A stretch of 64,000 nt of DNA, from the NCBI GenBank assembly GCA_036674765.1, contig JARVKI010000058.1, forward strand, positions 62,001-126,000, in the 5' to 3' direction. This document shows, one piece after another, positions 24,175 through 35,998 of the stretch. Below the pieces are notes generated by a model. That model made no database searches. It was not told the origin of the DNA and saw only the letters and a list, made by a program, of their open reading frames with translations. This DNA is from Seiridium cupressi. Taxonomy: Eukaryota; Ascomycota; Sordariomycetes; Amphisphaeriales; Sporocadaceae. Both the position numbers and the translations under genes were made by a program. The number at the start of each line of letters is the position of its first letter. Position 1 is the stretch's first letter.

Positions 24175-25313
24175 AGGCACTGATTATGTCGGACGGTAAC
24201 TGTCGACGCAGGCTGGCATAAGAATTCCAGCAAGCGTCTCAAGAGATTGTATAAAACAAAACAATAAGCAGGACCATGTTTGTCCGGCCATTTTCCTCCG
24301 TGGCCCCCGCTCTCCAGCCAGTGTTATATACACAAGCTATTGCAACAGCTTTGCCCTTGATTGCGAGGCACTGGGACTAGACCTTGCTGAATGCGAGCCG
24401 CAGGCCCTGGTATGTCCTCGTGTCGTCAATTTGTGAAGTGTTCGTTATCGTTGCTTGCTTCCCATGTGGTCCCCTGGAATCAAGAAGCACGAACAAACAT
24501 ACGCTTCGGTATCCACAGCGCCGTAAAATAATTGTGCAAAGGGGTCTTTAGTACATCCATACGAGTTAGACATTGACCGACGGCAGTCTACATTCAAGCC
24601 ACAGACATATCCCTCCGACATGCCCCTCTCGGAGCTCAGTCCGGCTCGTCGTCAAGGCTTTGACGTCTGGTCCTCAGCCACAAATTGGCTTCCAGCACTA
24701 ATGCCTCTACAACGCCATCCCAGATGTATTGGGTCTGATGTCATTTGTGTTTAGGGACGAGGGATGCGCCATAGTAGCAGACACACAACGCACGACGATG
24801 CGACCAGCCGATATCAAGGATTGTCCAAAGGCAGCTGGTGTAGAACTTTCCGAGAAGGATTGACAGCACGGGAGATGATGAAACCCACAAATGAAGAAAA
24901 TTAGCTCACCTGAGTCGGTTGTAAATCTGATGATCTGCTCGTATGTGTGCGACGACATGGTGCCGTTGTGGGAGCTGCAGATGCAATGCTAATGAGTACA
25001 TGTACTAATGATACAAATTAAACGTTGAAATAAACAGATGTGAGAAGCGGGCCGATGTTGCATTGTATCCATAGGTGTCGGACTTCGGTACTGCAAAACC
25101 CCTCTTGGCGCTTAGAATGACAGGCGCCGCTAGCGGGAAGCCCCTTGTAGCCCTCATGGTTCCATCAATTCGTGCTGCCCCCTGATCCAATAGGTCAGGT
25201 GTGTTTCTTCAAAGTCGCTGGGTTTCCCGAAAATCAATTCACATTAATCATTCACGATAGGTCCCGCACCATACTTTACTCAAAGTGACACCACACACTG
25301 ATGGCCGGTGATC
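24175..25313. other. Intergenic region
   Basis: No supported gene. A minus-strand frame at 24958-24907 begins MSSHTYEQIIRFTTDSG and meets a GTGAGC donor-like site, resembling a lone first exon, but no second exon follows. Poly-pyrimidine and simple sequence are otherwise absent. Confidence 0.4.
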
Positions 25314-26603
25314 TCAGATTGGTTTCAGTGATATATCTTCTAGGTATGCATCAAGCTTTCCAGTCTGATGGAGGTGGTGGCAACGTGCCGGATTGTATAG
25401 TCCCCAGCAAATCCACATATATTTCAGGACGACGTCTCTGGTATCGGGCTGAGCCCTTGCCTCTTGGTAGACGGCCATGGCGAGCTCAAGACATCGATCC
25501 TCAATCGACCCATCGGATCTTTTAGCTCCGCCTGCGTCTCCGTCATCGAAGTCGTTCAAAATAGCATGGGCCTGGACGTTTCTACCTTGACGGTGGCAAG
25601 CTGCTGCAAAACATAACCGGGAAAGATGCACCATGAGAGTATAGCCCGCTTCCTGCAGTCGTCGAATCATGTGCCACTGTGAATTCTCGATCGCTTCAAA
25701 CTGGAACAGGCCCAACTGGTCTATTTGATTGCGTAAAAGTTCTTGGGAAACGGCCATGTCCCAGGAAAGGTGGCTGAAGTGCTTTTTTATCGCATCAAAA
25801 TAAGAGAATAGAACGAGCCAAGTATGCCTCCGAGCTTGGGCGTAAGGTACTTGCCTCATTCTCCACCAGACAAGTCGCATAGGATGGCAAGACGGAAGCG
25901 CCAGAAAAGACAACTTCGCTGCGTATCCAAGCACTTGCTGACCAACTTCGGCGGGGAGGGCCAATATTGACAGATACATGAAGACGGGCAAGGATGGGTC
26001 GGGGTCTCGAACACACAAGCTCAACCTTTCAAAACTTTCATTGAGTAGACTGAATGCGTCTGCCAGCTGTTTCTTGCCTAGGAACGCATTTGCGCGACCA
26101 ACTGTAAGGCTCCATATGCTTGTGTTGGCAGAGGCGAATGCCATGCCGTCCGACTGAGCCGAATTCCATAACTCTTTCTCGCGAGAGCCCGAAGCGAAGA
26201 GTTGAGACAGTTGAATGACATCTTCGGGCAGCCTGAACTCGTCCGGCGATGTTATCCACCTTGGCGATGGAGCGTAGATGTAATACTGTTGTATGGATGA
26301 TGTCGGACCCTCGGCAACCCTTTGCTGGGTGTTTGCGTTTGTCCGGCATCCGTCTTGTGGATGCCGACAGTTCTCACTTACGGTGGACGGTAGTGTCGGT
26401 TTCCCTGGCAGACCTCGAGGACCAGCCACAGGCGTGCCTGTCAATTGGATAGGACATAGCTTCTCACCCATACTGATATATCCTGCGGCTCCCACGCTTG
26501 GCTGTCTGCTGTGCTGTTTTCTTTGTCGTGCATGAAGTAGCGATTTGGAAGCCGAGTATTTGCAGTATGACAAAAACTGGAAGTGCAGTCGACTGAGGTT
26601 CAT
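25314..26603 (-). CDS. C-terminal region of a Clr5-type fungal protein (N-terminal domain missing)
   Basis: The open frame runs 429 residues from the first ATG (26603). It resembles the helical C-terminal module of the large fungal family whose members begin with a Clr5 DNA-binding-like domain. Recognisable stretches are KKQLADAFSLLNESFERLSL, CVRDPDPSLPVFMYLSILAL, HTWLVLFSYFDAIKKHFSHL, AACHRQGRNVQAHAILNDF, and LELAMAVYQEARAQPDTRD near the end followed by YMWICWGLY. The usual N-terminal Clr5 domain (about 50 residues with conserved Trp/Tyr) is not seen. Only ~530 bases separate the ATG from the next gene's end, and no suitable exon was found there. The gene is therefore either 5'-truncated or has a diverged first exon. 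The body itself carries no stop or frameshift. Function unknown. Confidence 0.6.
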   Translation of the reverse strand: MNLSRLHFQFLSYCKYSASKSLLHARQRKQHSRQPSVGAAGYISMGEKLCPIQLTGTPVAGPRGLPGKPTLPSTVSENCRHPQDGCRTNANTQQRVAEGPTSSIQQYYIYAPSPRWITSPDEFRLPEDVIQLSQLFASGSREKELWNSAQSDGMAFASANTSIWSLTVGRANAFLGKKQLADAFSLLNESFERLSLCVRDPDPSLPVFMYLSILALPAEVGQQVLGYAAKLSFLALPSCHPMRLVWWRMRQVPYAQARRHTWLVLFSYFDAIKKHFSHLSWDMAVSQELLRNQIDQLGLFQFEAIENSQWHMIRRLQEAGYTLMVHLSRLCFAAACHRQGRNVQAHAILNDFDDGDAGGAKRSDGSIEDRCLELAMAVYQEARAQPDTRDVVLKYMWICWGLYNPARCHHLHQTGKLDAYLEDISLKPI

Positions 26604-27131
26604 CAAATCCACACGTTCCTACTATCTTGCCGTGCTGAAATTGAACGTCAGAGAGATCGAGGGATTAGAGGGGTTGGCATAAGCCTGGCGACCTATCAGG
26701 GCTGGCAACAGACACTCAGCTGCTCAACCCTCCCGACCGGCCGGCCGGCCGCCGACAGACCGAATTGTTTATTCTTGGTCAGGAACCCCTACCCTGTACA
26801 TATGTAGTAGCCTACATAACGGCTGGTCGCAGATTTAGGAGGCTTGGGCAACACGGTGATTATGGTCAGTGATGTGTTTCAATGACCGCCTGACCATGAT
26901 TGCAATCTCACCGGCCAGTATTTCGCCATTGGCAAGGGGCACAAAAGAAAAGCAACTCCGCTTTATGAGATTTATCGAAATGAAGCCTCGTTGGTCTTTA
27001 TGCTATCCTGTATTGGCCTGTATCTTCCAATCTATGAAACCTCTAGGACTGGCGATAAAAGCTCGCCATCATGCTCTCCGGCATACCGTTCAATCCTTTT
27101 CCATAACTCCCTTCCGCGGCATGTTTATGCC
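26604..27131. other. Intergenic region
   Basis: It lies between two minus-strand genes and includes a short CCGG-rich tract (near 26736-26752). No Clr5-coding exon was detected. Confidence 0.4.
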
Positions 27132-28037
27132 TCACTGTGCCTTGTCAGCCTTACCCTCAGCCTCGGCCTTAGCCTTCGCACGGGCTTCCATGTCAGCCGC
27201 GTTCTCTGCCTCCAGCATCTTCTGAAGTATGTCTCGCATCTCTCTGTTCTCCGTATCCGTCAAGGCAACCTGGCTGCCTCGTCGCTGCTCCCAGCTGGAC
27301 TCTAGCTCCTGCAGTGCGGCCTCGGGGTCTGCACCAGATGGATCCTTGAACTCGTATGAGCGGCACTCGGTGTTCTTCCAGCCAGTCGCTATCTAGTAGT
27401 CAGCAAGGCGATTCGAGAAGTCGTACGTGGACCTTTGCCACTATGGAAAGCAACCCGGCGCTCAGGCTCGGGAACTATGATGGAACATACCTCCACCGTT
27501 CGGGATTCCCGCCCAATCGCCAGTCACGAAATGCACGATGCCTCCGTGGGTGACAAGCACAATCTGCGCATCGTCACCATGGCTGTTGGCCAGCTCTCTC
27601 AGTGATCGCCGGGTGTCTCTTGCACGAGCATCCAACTTGGCCGGATCCGGATAGTACTTGCTCTCGGGGGACTTGATGTTCCAGCCATCCTGAACTCGAG
27701 AGAAGTCCACTTTCTCACCAAACTCCGCCTTGATCTTCTCCACATCCGAGCCGTGGTCACAGGGCTGCAGAGACATCTCTTGGGCGTCTGGCAGGGCGAT
27801 CACCTTGATGCCCTTCTTGACGACCGGTTCGAATGAGTGCAGACAGGTGTACACTGTCCGTCGAAGTGGGGAAGCAACTAGGTGGGTGATCTTGTCATGG
27901 TCAGGGAATGCATCTCGCAGGTTTCTGCATTGCTCCTCGCCGAATGGCGTCAAGTCAGGGTCCGGAAGCTGCTCGTTCTCCTGATTAAGGTTGTGGTATC
28001 CTTGTGCATGGCGCACAAGATGGATGACTGGGGCCAT
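27132..28037 (-). CDS. Histidine phosphatase (phosphoglycerate mutase-like)
   Basis: This is a cytosolic-looking member of the histidine phosphatase superfamily, whose catalytic His forms a phospho-enzyme. Exon 1 is 28037-27491, the intron 27490-27389 (donor GTATGT, branch TGCTGAC, acceptor ATAG) and exon 2 27388-27132, giving 267 residues. The catalytic signature HLVRHAQGYHN (residues 6-16) puts the nucleophile at H10. Supporting motifs are LTPFGEEQCRNL, SPLRRTVYT and the second histidine in VLVTHGGIVHFV. After the intron comes the well-conserved GWKNTECRSYEF, then a charged Glu/Lys/Ala helix at the C terminus. The substrate is not predictable; related fungal proteins are annotated as phosphoglycerate mutase family, but the sequence lacks features that prove glycolytic activity. 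ATG 28037 directly precedes the conserved start of the fold. Confidence 0.92.
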
Positions 28038-28088
28038 GATGAGGAGTGCGGAATGTAATTGACTTGTGGCGAGAGGAATTTGGTTGAT

Positions 28089-28162
28089 GGAAGCGGGATG
28101 AAAACTGAGTGAGAGAAGCAGGATGAATCTGGTTGAGAGAAGCGGGATGAATCTGGCTAGTG
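28089..28162. repeat. Three imperfect ~25-bp tandem copies
   Basis: The core AAGCGGGATGA (one copy AAGCAGGATGA) recurs at 28091, 28116 and 28140, with spacings of 25 and 24 bases. It lies 50-125 bases upstream of the histidine phosphatase start, probably in its leader or promoter. Confidence 0.75.
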
Positions 28163-29721
28163 AAGTGAGTAGGTCGACCAACCAACGAGGATCGCGAGGT
28201 TGCTCACAAGCTGCGATTTTGGCCTATTACCTCACCATCATTGTAGCGAACGGATTTTGCCCACGATTTATGGAGAAGCGGGTCAGCCAACTTCGCCCCA
28301 CCAGTGGACAAAGGAAGAACAATGTTCGTGAGCAAATTCTGGTCTTTGTATGAGAAGAAAATTGCAGGGTGTTGCCGCACGATCACCCGAATTTGGTGAG
28401 ACGCCGCGAGCACTTGGCTATAAGTCGTCGAATGAGTGCACTTGAACGGCCATCCAGGTATGACTGCCTACACATGGTGCGTTCGCACAGGATTCGAGAC
28501 TCGAGTCATTATACGCCGGCATTCGGAGCCTAGATCGTGTAAGCCTCACAAACTTGCAGTTCTTGAATGCACAGGGTCCCGAAACAGCGCCTACATGACG
28601 TTTGTGCAGGTTGGACTTCAATTTGCATGCAGAAGTCACCCAAGCGAGCAATCGCTCATTTGGTAGGTGTTTGCAGCAGGACGACTAGGCTCCTTACGAA
28701 ATCCTTTTGCTCTGCTAGGTTGTATGTGAGATCTCCGATCCCCAACAGTCGAAAGGAAATACATGGGTTGAGTCCGATGTTGGCAGACTTGACCTGTCCT
28801 CATCTTTTACAATAGATGCTCGCAACACTGCATTTTCGTTAGAAGCAATAGTTAGATCGGAGTTGAGTGTTCAACCATTTATCAGCTAGGTAATAGTGGT
28901 GATCGGAGCCTTGCTCCGTCATGTAGGGCCAAGAACCAATCGAAGGATCCATCGGATAGGGGCAACTCAGCCGCCTATCAATACAGTGAGATGATTTGAT
29001 CGCGGAACGGGTAATGAAGGCGCCAAAATTTCAGGTCTCGTTGATAATAACCCGCCATCAAGATAAAACCAAGCCGACATCAAACCTAAAGCATAAATGA
29101 GGGAAACTGGGGTATGGGCTCGCTAGCTGTGTCCTGCATCGGCGCTAATAGCGATGCCAACAATGCCGTCATCTCGAGAGCGTTACCGAGCTGAACACTG
29201 CCCATACCATGGATGACCCCGGAGCCAGGCTCTGGAGATTGGCCTGATGTGTCTCACAAAGATACAAGGATGAATACCGAAATCTGGACGAAGATGTCTC
29301 GGCCGGGATGTCATCTGCTCGGGGGTGTTATTTACACCAGTACGATCTGGTTGTCGAGTTCTCAATGCTGGTAATATGTGGCCGGAAGGGTGATATTAAC
29401 AAATCTGGCCATCCCCCAGCTGCCCCTAGCAGACAGGGGGGACGAGAGCGTTGGAGCTTCAGCGCCAGAGATGCAGGGAAATTGGTTCTAGCAGGGATTA
29501 TCGGGTCTTTGTGGTCCGTGGTCGTTAGCGCCGACTATCACTTATCGCTTCAACCAATTTCCAACCCATGACCCGAAAGCTGTCGTTCTCGAGATTATTT
29601 CCACCACCAACCATCTCACACCTGCTTCACATTCTCCAAACTTGCCGTTTCGACAAGATCGCATCTCATATACCCTCACTCTAGAACCATCGTACAGACG
29701 ATTCATATCACCGTCGACAAA
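28163..29721. other. Divergent intergenic region
   Basis: It must hold the promoters of the histidine phosphatase (minus strand) and of the Ala/Pro-rich protein (plus strand). No coding sequence is supported. Sequence just before 29722 is C/T/A-rich, as expected of a leader. Confidence 0.5.
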
Positions 29722-30449
29722 ATGCCTGGAGTCCGTAAGTACATTTCGCTTCGCCAACTATCCCCATCACTTCCTCGTTGAGCTGCGTAGTATACTCGTC
29801 CTTTTTCTGCGTGTGGGATGCCTCATGTTCTCCATCTCCTCTCCATTGCAAGACTCTCGAAGCTGAACCAATCCATTTGCGCAGCACTGAACGCACTTGA
29901 CAACCTGAAGGCCAAGCTCAAGGCTGCCTTCTCAAAGAAGAGCAAGAAGACTGCCACCGCCGATAAGCCCGCTGAGACCAAGCCTGCTGAGACGAAGCCC
30001 ACCGACACCAAGCCCGCTGACGCAACCGCCGCCGCTGCTGCTCCGGCCGCTGCTGCCGCTGGTGCTCCCACGGTAGAGGCGCCCAAGGTCGAAGCTACTC
30101 CCGCTGCTACCACTGAAGCCAAGGCCGAGACCCCGGCTGCTCGTAAGGATTCCACAAAGTCGATATCAGTTGGATACAGATGCTAATGTCAATTGCCAGC
30201 TGCCCCAGCGGCCGAGCCTGCCGCGCCCTCCGCTGCTACCGAGGCCAAGCCCGCTGAGCGTAAGTGTCTCCTCTTGAGTCGCAAAACATGAATTCTTGTT
30301 GACGTTTCTCAGCTGCCGCCGCTGCTACCGAGGTTGCTCCGGCTGAGGCTGCCGCTCCTGCTCCTGCTGCTGCTACGCCTGCTCCCGCCGAGACCGAGGC
30401 TCCCAAGGCCGAGGAAAAGGCTGCCGCTCCGGCTGCTCCGGCTGCTTAA
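29722..30449 (+). CDS. Small Ala/Pro/Glu/Lys-rich protein with repeated phase-1 introns
   Basis: Exons are 29722-29734, 29885-30142, 30200-30259 and 30313-30449, giving 155 residues. After MPGVPLNALDNLKAKLKAAF comes a Lys-rich patch (SKKSKK). The rest is low-complexity Ala/Pro/Glu/Lys/Thr repeats such as ETKPAETKPTDTKPAD and ending EEKAAAPAAPAA. All three introns split a proline codon after its first C and start GTAAG, and all acceptors are CAG before CTG or CAC. Exons 2 and 3 are multiples of three, so skipping them keeps the frame. Similar short fungal proteins with a conserved amphipathic N terminus and variable Ala-rich tail exist, but their role is unknown. The structure is well supported by codon phase; the function is not. 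Confidence 0.8.
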
Positions 30450-33400
30450 CGATTCCAGCGCTTTGGCATGAGAGAATCGCGATGCTGCAACGCACACTAA
30501 TTTCATTTTTGCTGACGATACCCACCACGCGTTGAATGCGGCGGTTTTTCGGTTTGGGCTGAGACTCGGAGAAGAATCCCAAGATAGTCTGTGCTTTAGA
30601 GATACCCAATGCTAAGAGACTCTGGTCCTCTTTGAGTACTCAGTCTTTTGTTCCCAGCTTTGATGATGCTCTTGGTTTGCCATGATCACCATGTGTTCGA
30701 ACACCATTATCGACAACCAAAAAGATACCTATGAGACCAAAACCACAAGGTATAATCCAGCTTTGTCAGCTTTGACATGCGATCAAGCACAATGCCAGAT
30801 GAAAATTTGAATTTCGTCGCCTTCAGCTTGTTTTCATACGCTTTTTTTCAGCCGGTGCAAGTACAGATGCACAATCCTCGAGCCATGTCAGGATTTAGTT
30901 CATGTTGCAGCGACAGGAACATCTTGAGTAATCGTCTGCGTTAATAGACGGAGATCCGAAAGGCATGATCTTCGAAAGAAATGCCTTGATAGCTCAGGAC
31001 TCATCACATTTTTGAGTTGCCGACCCAGTATACATCACGGGTCGACGATGGGTAAGTGCTTTGTGATTATCAGCAGAACAATCAACTGTGATTATAGCAA
31101 GTGCTGGCGACAAAGTGATTGCGTTGTTGTTTTCATTGGTGACCATTCATCGCAGGGTGATTGAGACTTCTGCTGACATTATTTACCATCGACTCAGGGT
31201 CAACAGTGGCAGTCGATTCAGCGGTGGAAGAGCCCTTCGCTGCACATGTGGAGTTGGTGCGAGCCAGGCTTTGAGGTTAACGGTAGACGCGTTAGCGGCG
31301 AACACGGTCAGAGTTGAGCGGGCCAAACTGCGTCTTGCCTGTGTCGCTTGACTGTGAGAGCGTTCGTGCTGAAGATAGCGGCTGGGAACTGGAAACTGAC
31401 TGGACAAGGCCCAGATCTCGAACTGTCTCTTTTCGTGGTTGTCGGACATCTCAAGCAAGATATAACGAATGTCTCACTCACAAAGCTGATAAATCCGATC
31501 CAGGATATCCCTTGTCCAGCACCATCTTGGTTGCGTGGGAGATGTGTCGATGCAGCTTTGGTGTGTTAAGATGAGAGTTGGCGAGACAGATGGAGTGGAA
31601 GAATCTCTGGGCGTCGTCGAGCAACGGAAGGAGCAGTCCATTATCATTACGTGTTGGGCCACTGGAAAGAACTGACTATGACGTCAGCAACCGGCATTGG
31701 CATCCGGTCACAAACGGGCGAATCTAAATCAGCCGGTGTAATTATGTTATTCGTTATTTCAATCCAAGGGTAAGGCAGGTGCGGCTCCCACGTTCCAGCC
31801 TGCAGGCTATCGATTGCTTGCAGGATACACCCGAATTTCAGGGGCTTTCCGTCGCAAGAGGAAGAGCATAATCTAGATTGCCTCTAGTTTTTCCGTCATG
31901 CGCTAGGGCAAGATCCGGGTACAATTATCAACGCATGTGGGCTATGGAGAATACGTCACAGGATAAAACCTATGGCAATTGGGACAAGTCGGCATTGGAG
32001 CAATCTCACAAGAGAGCTTTTAGCCCACCGCTTATGTATCGTCAGTTGTATTGTCTATGATACCATGGTAGCTTTGCGGAAACAACTTGATACCTCCATG
32101 TGCTCTACTATATTTCGCTGACTTATTCACTCTCGGTTACTGAGGACTGACAAGACCGGGTTGACTAGGTGTCCAGTGTGGCTTAGGGAACGATAACTTG
32201 GGACGCGAACAGACTAGAAAAGTCTGTCCCTGAATAAAGCCTCTTTCCATTTATATCCCTCTTAACTATACTAGAGTCAAACATAAACGTCATCTGTGAT
32301 TTCAAGTTATGTGTATCATATCATCAATATTTATTACGAGAATGGCCGTGTCGAGAGAGTGATTATCTTGTACACATACATACCAAACTAGTTTAAGACA
32401 GGGGAATGGGAACCCGGCTTTTGAAGCTCGCCTGCTATTTCTAGCTTAGAACCTAACTGAATATTTTAGAGGTAATATAGAGGTAGCATGCGATTTTATT
32501 TAAAGCACATCTCTAATCGGCCACTAGAGATAGGGTATGCATAAATTAGCAACTTGGAAAACAATACCACCGCCCATATAAAAAAAGGCAATTCAATAAG
32601 CAACAGAGTTCACTGTAAAAACATAAAAATATGCCCACTGAATAGAGAGTATTTGCTTGCCATATACAGACAAATATCTGTTTGAGGTGATAAAGAGGCT
32701 ATCGTTCGGAAGGTAGGAATTGATCATATTATTACTTAAACATCCAGGCAAACAACTCGTTTACCCACCGCAATTCTCTTATAAAACGATAGATCCCGCG
32801 ACCTCAAAGCTTGTACCAGGCCAGTCTCTTCCTCTCTTCTTTTCGTCCTATCTCGATACAAAACTTCAGCCCTTTACAAGAATACTTTGCGTTCAATTTG
32901 TTCAACATCCCTCAATCTTTGGTTAATGCTATCTAATATGGAATAATTGTCAACTCTTTTTGTTAAAGATCATTGTTATTTACTTATCGTTATTTATCAT
33001 CACTAGGAACCACAATTACTATATTCCCTATAGGGTAGGCAGTGAACCATGATTGCCAAATACCTGGCCTAGTTTGATTTATCTGTCTATCGTATTCCCC
33101 CCATTGATATGCCTTTTGACAAAGTGGCCATTAACACCACGACTCCGTCCACCCCGAGCGGGTTTACCTGAGTGAATACTTAGTGTGACTGACGTGAAGG
33201 TTCTTCGAAACCTAGAAACTGACAAAACGGTTTCCAATGTTTGTTTTATCCACATATAGCACATGACCTCGACTTGTTGAAACCGGAGCAATGACACTCG
33301 TGGAGCGATTAGAAAGGTTTTGGATTAGGACGACAAGGCACAAGCCTGTTCGCAAAGAGTACATTGACTACCTTTCCCGATCTCATAACATCGGCTCGTG

Positions 33401-33840
33401 ATTGGTTCTGACATCGGTACTTGCGAAACTTGATGTTTGTACTAAGCTTCACTCGCTTTAACACTAGTCACATTTATGGACTACCAGTAACTCAAATATA
33501 ACCGAAATATGACATGTTTGTTTAGAAGACGCAAGTATAAAGGGGGGTCATGCCATTCCCCAGATGTCACATCTCGACAGAGTCGGGAATGTGAACAACT
33601 TATGATGAACGGGTTCAATTGTTCTAGCTAGTCTAGAGTTTGTTACTTGGGCCCGGGCCATGTAGGTTCAATTGCAGACGACGTTGTTGGGTTAGTGGAA
33701 GTCTTTTAGCTACTGAAGAACAACATTGGTCATTCCAGCACCCACGATCAACCAACTCACTAGCGGAGTTTAATATCAGCCGGATGAGTCGCTCTCTCCG
33801 GCAGTGATGACTCCATCTAGAAAACAGACGTACTCAAGTA
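30450..33840. other. Gene-poor region
   Basis: About 3.4 kb with no supported gene, AT-rich around 32.2-33.1 kb. Short overlapping frames at 31.1-31.6 kb occur on both strands without domain likeness. Confidence 0.5.
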
Positions 33841-35342
33841 TTAATCTTTCGCCCATGGCGCTTTTGTGATCGTGATCTGAGCATCCGTTGACCCGGTTGG
33901 CGGCACCGCTGATCCCGTTGTAGACTGAGCAGCCGCCCCAGGTGCCCTTTTATTCGCTCCTGGAGGACCGGATTGCTGCGACAGCGGCGGCTGCCTTATT
34001 GTTGGCTGTCCAGAAGCCCATGGCACTTGCATCGGGGGCGGCATATTTCCAGACTTTACCCACGGAGCTGCTGTGCCCGGGCCGGGATTGGGTGCATTGG
34101 ATTTCACGGCTGCCGCGGCTATAGGTTGATTTGTCATATGTACCGACTGGTGTGGCTCTTTAGCATTGGAATCTCGCTCCCACGAAAGAAGAGAGCCGAA
34201 TGGGAGATGTTGCACAACCGGAAATTTTGAGAGAACTTCGCCGTTGAACATTTTCAGCATTCCCTATTTGTGTATGTCAGGAGGGATTTCATGAAACGAT
34301 AGGACAACAAGCTTACCGAATTGATTTTACCCCAACCTAGTTTTACCTGAGAGAGAGAGTGCAACACAGAGCTGTGCTCGCCAAAGGGTCCTGTCTTCAC
34401 ATCGTATATGAAGCCAACGGCAGAAAAGTACATGTTGGTTTCCCTGTAATCCTGCACTTTATCGGCCTTTGAGACAGAGTCCAGTTTGGGGGCTCCAACG
34501 CGTGAGCCTTCCATAGGCATTTCCTCAGTCTGGGTGATGGGCCGGGAGAGTTGTGCTGAGCCATATATGTAAGGTTGGAATGAATGGTCGTCAAGGCCCC
34601 ATACCCCATGTGAACCGGCAGGCTCGAGCGTGTAAGTTAGGATGAGCTTTCGGACGACTCTTAGATATGGCTCAAAAGCACCGAGGATGATATTCCGCTC
34701 AATGTCGCCGTCTGGTTGGCCATCTTTGAAAGCGCCGAGTTTCCACAGACCAATGAGAAACGCAAGAAAGCTGAGCTCATGCCCAGTACCATAGTCTAGT
34801 CTTTGAGCACTCCCAAAGGCGCCCAACAAATATGCGCCGAGCTCGTCCCCAGCCGTGGTGCTCCCCTGGACTTGCGTGGAGCCGAAAGTCAAGACAGATT
34901 CAGGTAAGTGATCTTTTAGCAGGTCTGGCACTCTTTCTTCCAAGAGTTTGTACCATTTGCGAAAGCTCACATTGCCGAATCTCCTTGGGCCGGTGTCGGG
35001 CGGTGCTTCATCAATAAAAGACTCGAGTCTTGCCAGGATCTGTTGTATTTTTTTCACAGATCCTGCTGGCTCGGTTTCAAACTTGGATCCAACCTCGAAC
35101 GTCTGGACCTTCTCCTTCCCATCCTCTCCCTTGACTTTCCTCGGGCACATGGCCCGATTCAGCTGCAAAACGAAAATGCCGATGTCTCTGTATGCTGTCG
35201 ATACGAGGAATCTCGAGACATCTGGTCCGTCGTGGATCTCCTTGGTTGGCTTAATGAAGGTATGAGGGGAGTCTGGGTTCAGGATCTCCAGGGTTGCAAA
35301 AGGAGACCCTGCGTTAAATGTTGGATTCGGAGGCGGTTCCAT
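33841..35342 (-). CDS. rrd1: Serine/threonine-protein phosphatase 2A activator (PTPA, RRD1 type)
   Basis: This is a peptidyl-prolyl isomerase-like activator that promotes metal loading and substrate specificity of PP2A-type phosphatase catalytic subunits. Exon 1 is 35342-34317, the intron 34316-34264 (53 nt, donor GTAAGC, branch CTGAC, acceptor ATAG) and exon 2 34263-33841, giving 482 residues. The PTPA domain fills residues ~35-375. It shows [74 protein letters not shown] and, after the intron, [20 protein letters not shown]. The C-terminal ~110 residues are Pro/Ala/Gln-rich and presumably disordered, ending APWAKD. A long tail of this kind marks the RRD1 paralogue of fungi rather than RRD2. 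The gene is divergent from the 850-residue protein. Confidence 0.95.
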
Positions 35343-35998
35343 TCTGAATTTCCCAGACCGGGTGCTGGCCGGTCAACTGCGAGGGCTTGGATATGGAGCT
35401 GAAGGCCGTGCTCATGCCAGAGGAACACGCTTGTTTCGTAGAGGTAGTGTCAGAAATCCACCTAGAGGAATTCGTCTTCAGGTTTTCACAGGGTCTCACG
35501 CGTCCATGGGGTCTAGCCTGGTGCCCCTTGAGCTTCTAGAGTTTCGGGAAGCTGCAGCTGCCGTCAGTTTGATAATCAGGTAGTTTACCCCACGCTTGTA
35601 CCTCCCCCCACTACATTGACCCACGCACAGACCAAAGAAACGATGTCATTTCAGGTCAGGACGCTACTCAAGTGCCCCAGGGTTGCTCGGCTCGGTCAGT
35701 GGGGCTGAAGCAATTAAACTTTTGTGGAACTCAGCCGCGTCGCGTTCGAGGTGAGACGTGACAGACGCGGGCTCGAGGCACTTTCAGCTTGTCAAATGTC
35801 AAAGGCCACCGAAATGCGACCAGTTCCCGCGTTCGTAGAAAGTTCAACACCCTCCTCAGCCAAGAACACCAAGAGCAGCGAATAACCTGCCTTCCGCGCT
35901 TCGGATTACACTTTGTCCATTCTATGATGTGCAACCCGGCAACTACAGCTGTCTAACTGGACCACTCGTCGCTGTGCAATATATATTCATATCCCACC
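35343..35998. promoter_or_regulatory. Divergent promoter between rrd1 and the 850-residue protein gene
   Basis: These 656 bases separate two start codons. A short upstream frame, ATGATG through TAA at 35924-35956 (10 codons), precedes the plus-strand gene and could act as a uORF if transcribed. Confidence 0.5.

Noticed and set aside
24907..24958. Short minus-strand exon-like frame MSSHTYEQIIRFTTDSG with a donor-like site
   Set aside because: No second exon or family continuation could be found, so it is mentioned only within the intergenic entry.
33841..34260. Separate gene in the second rrd1 exon
   Set aside because: It joins in phase to the PTPA domain through a consensus 53-nt intron, completing the conserved [15 protein letters not shown] segment.
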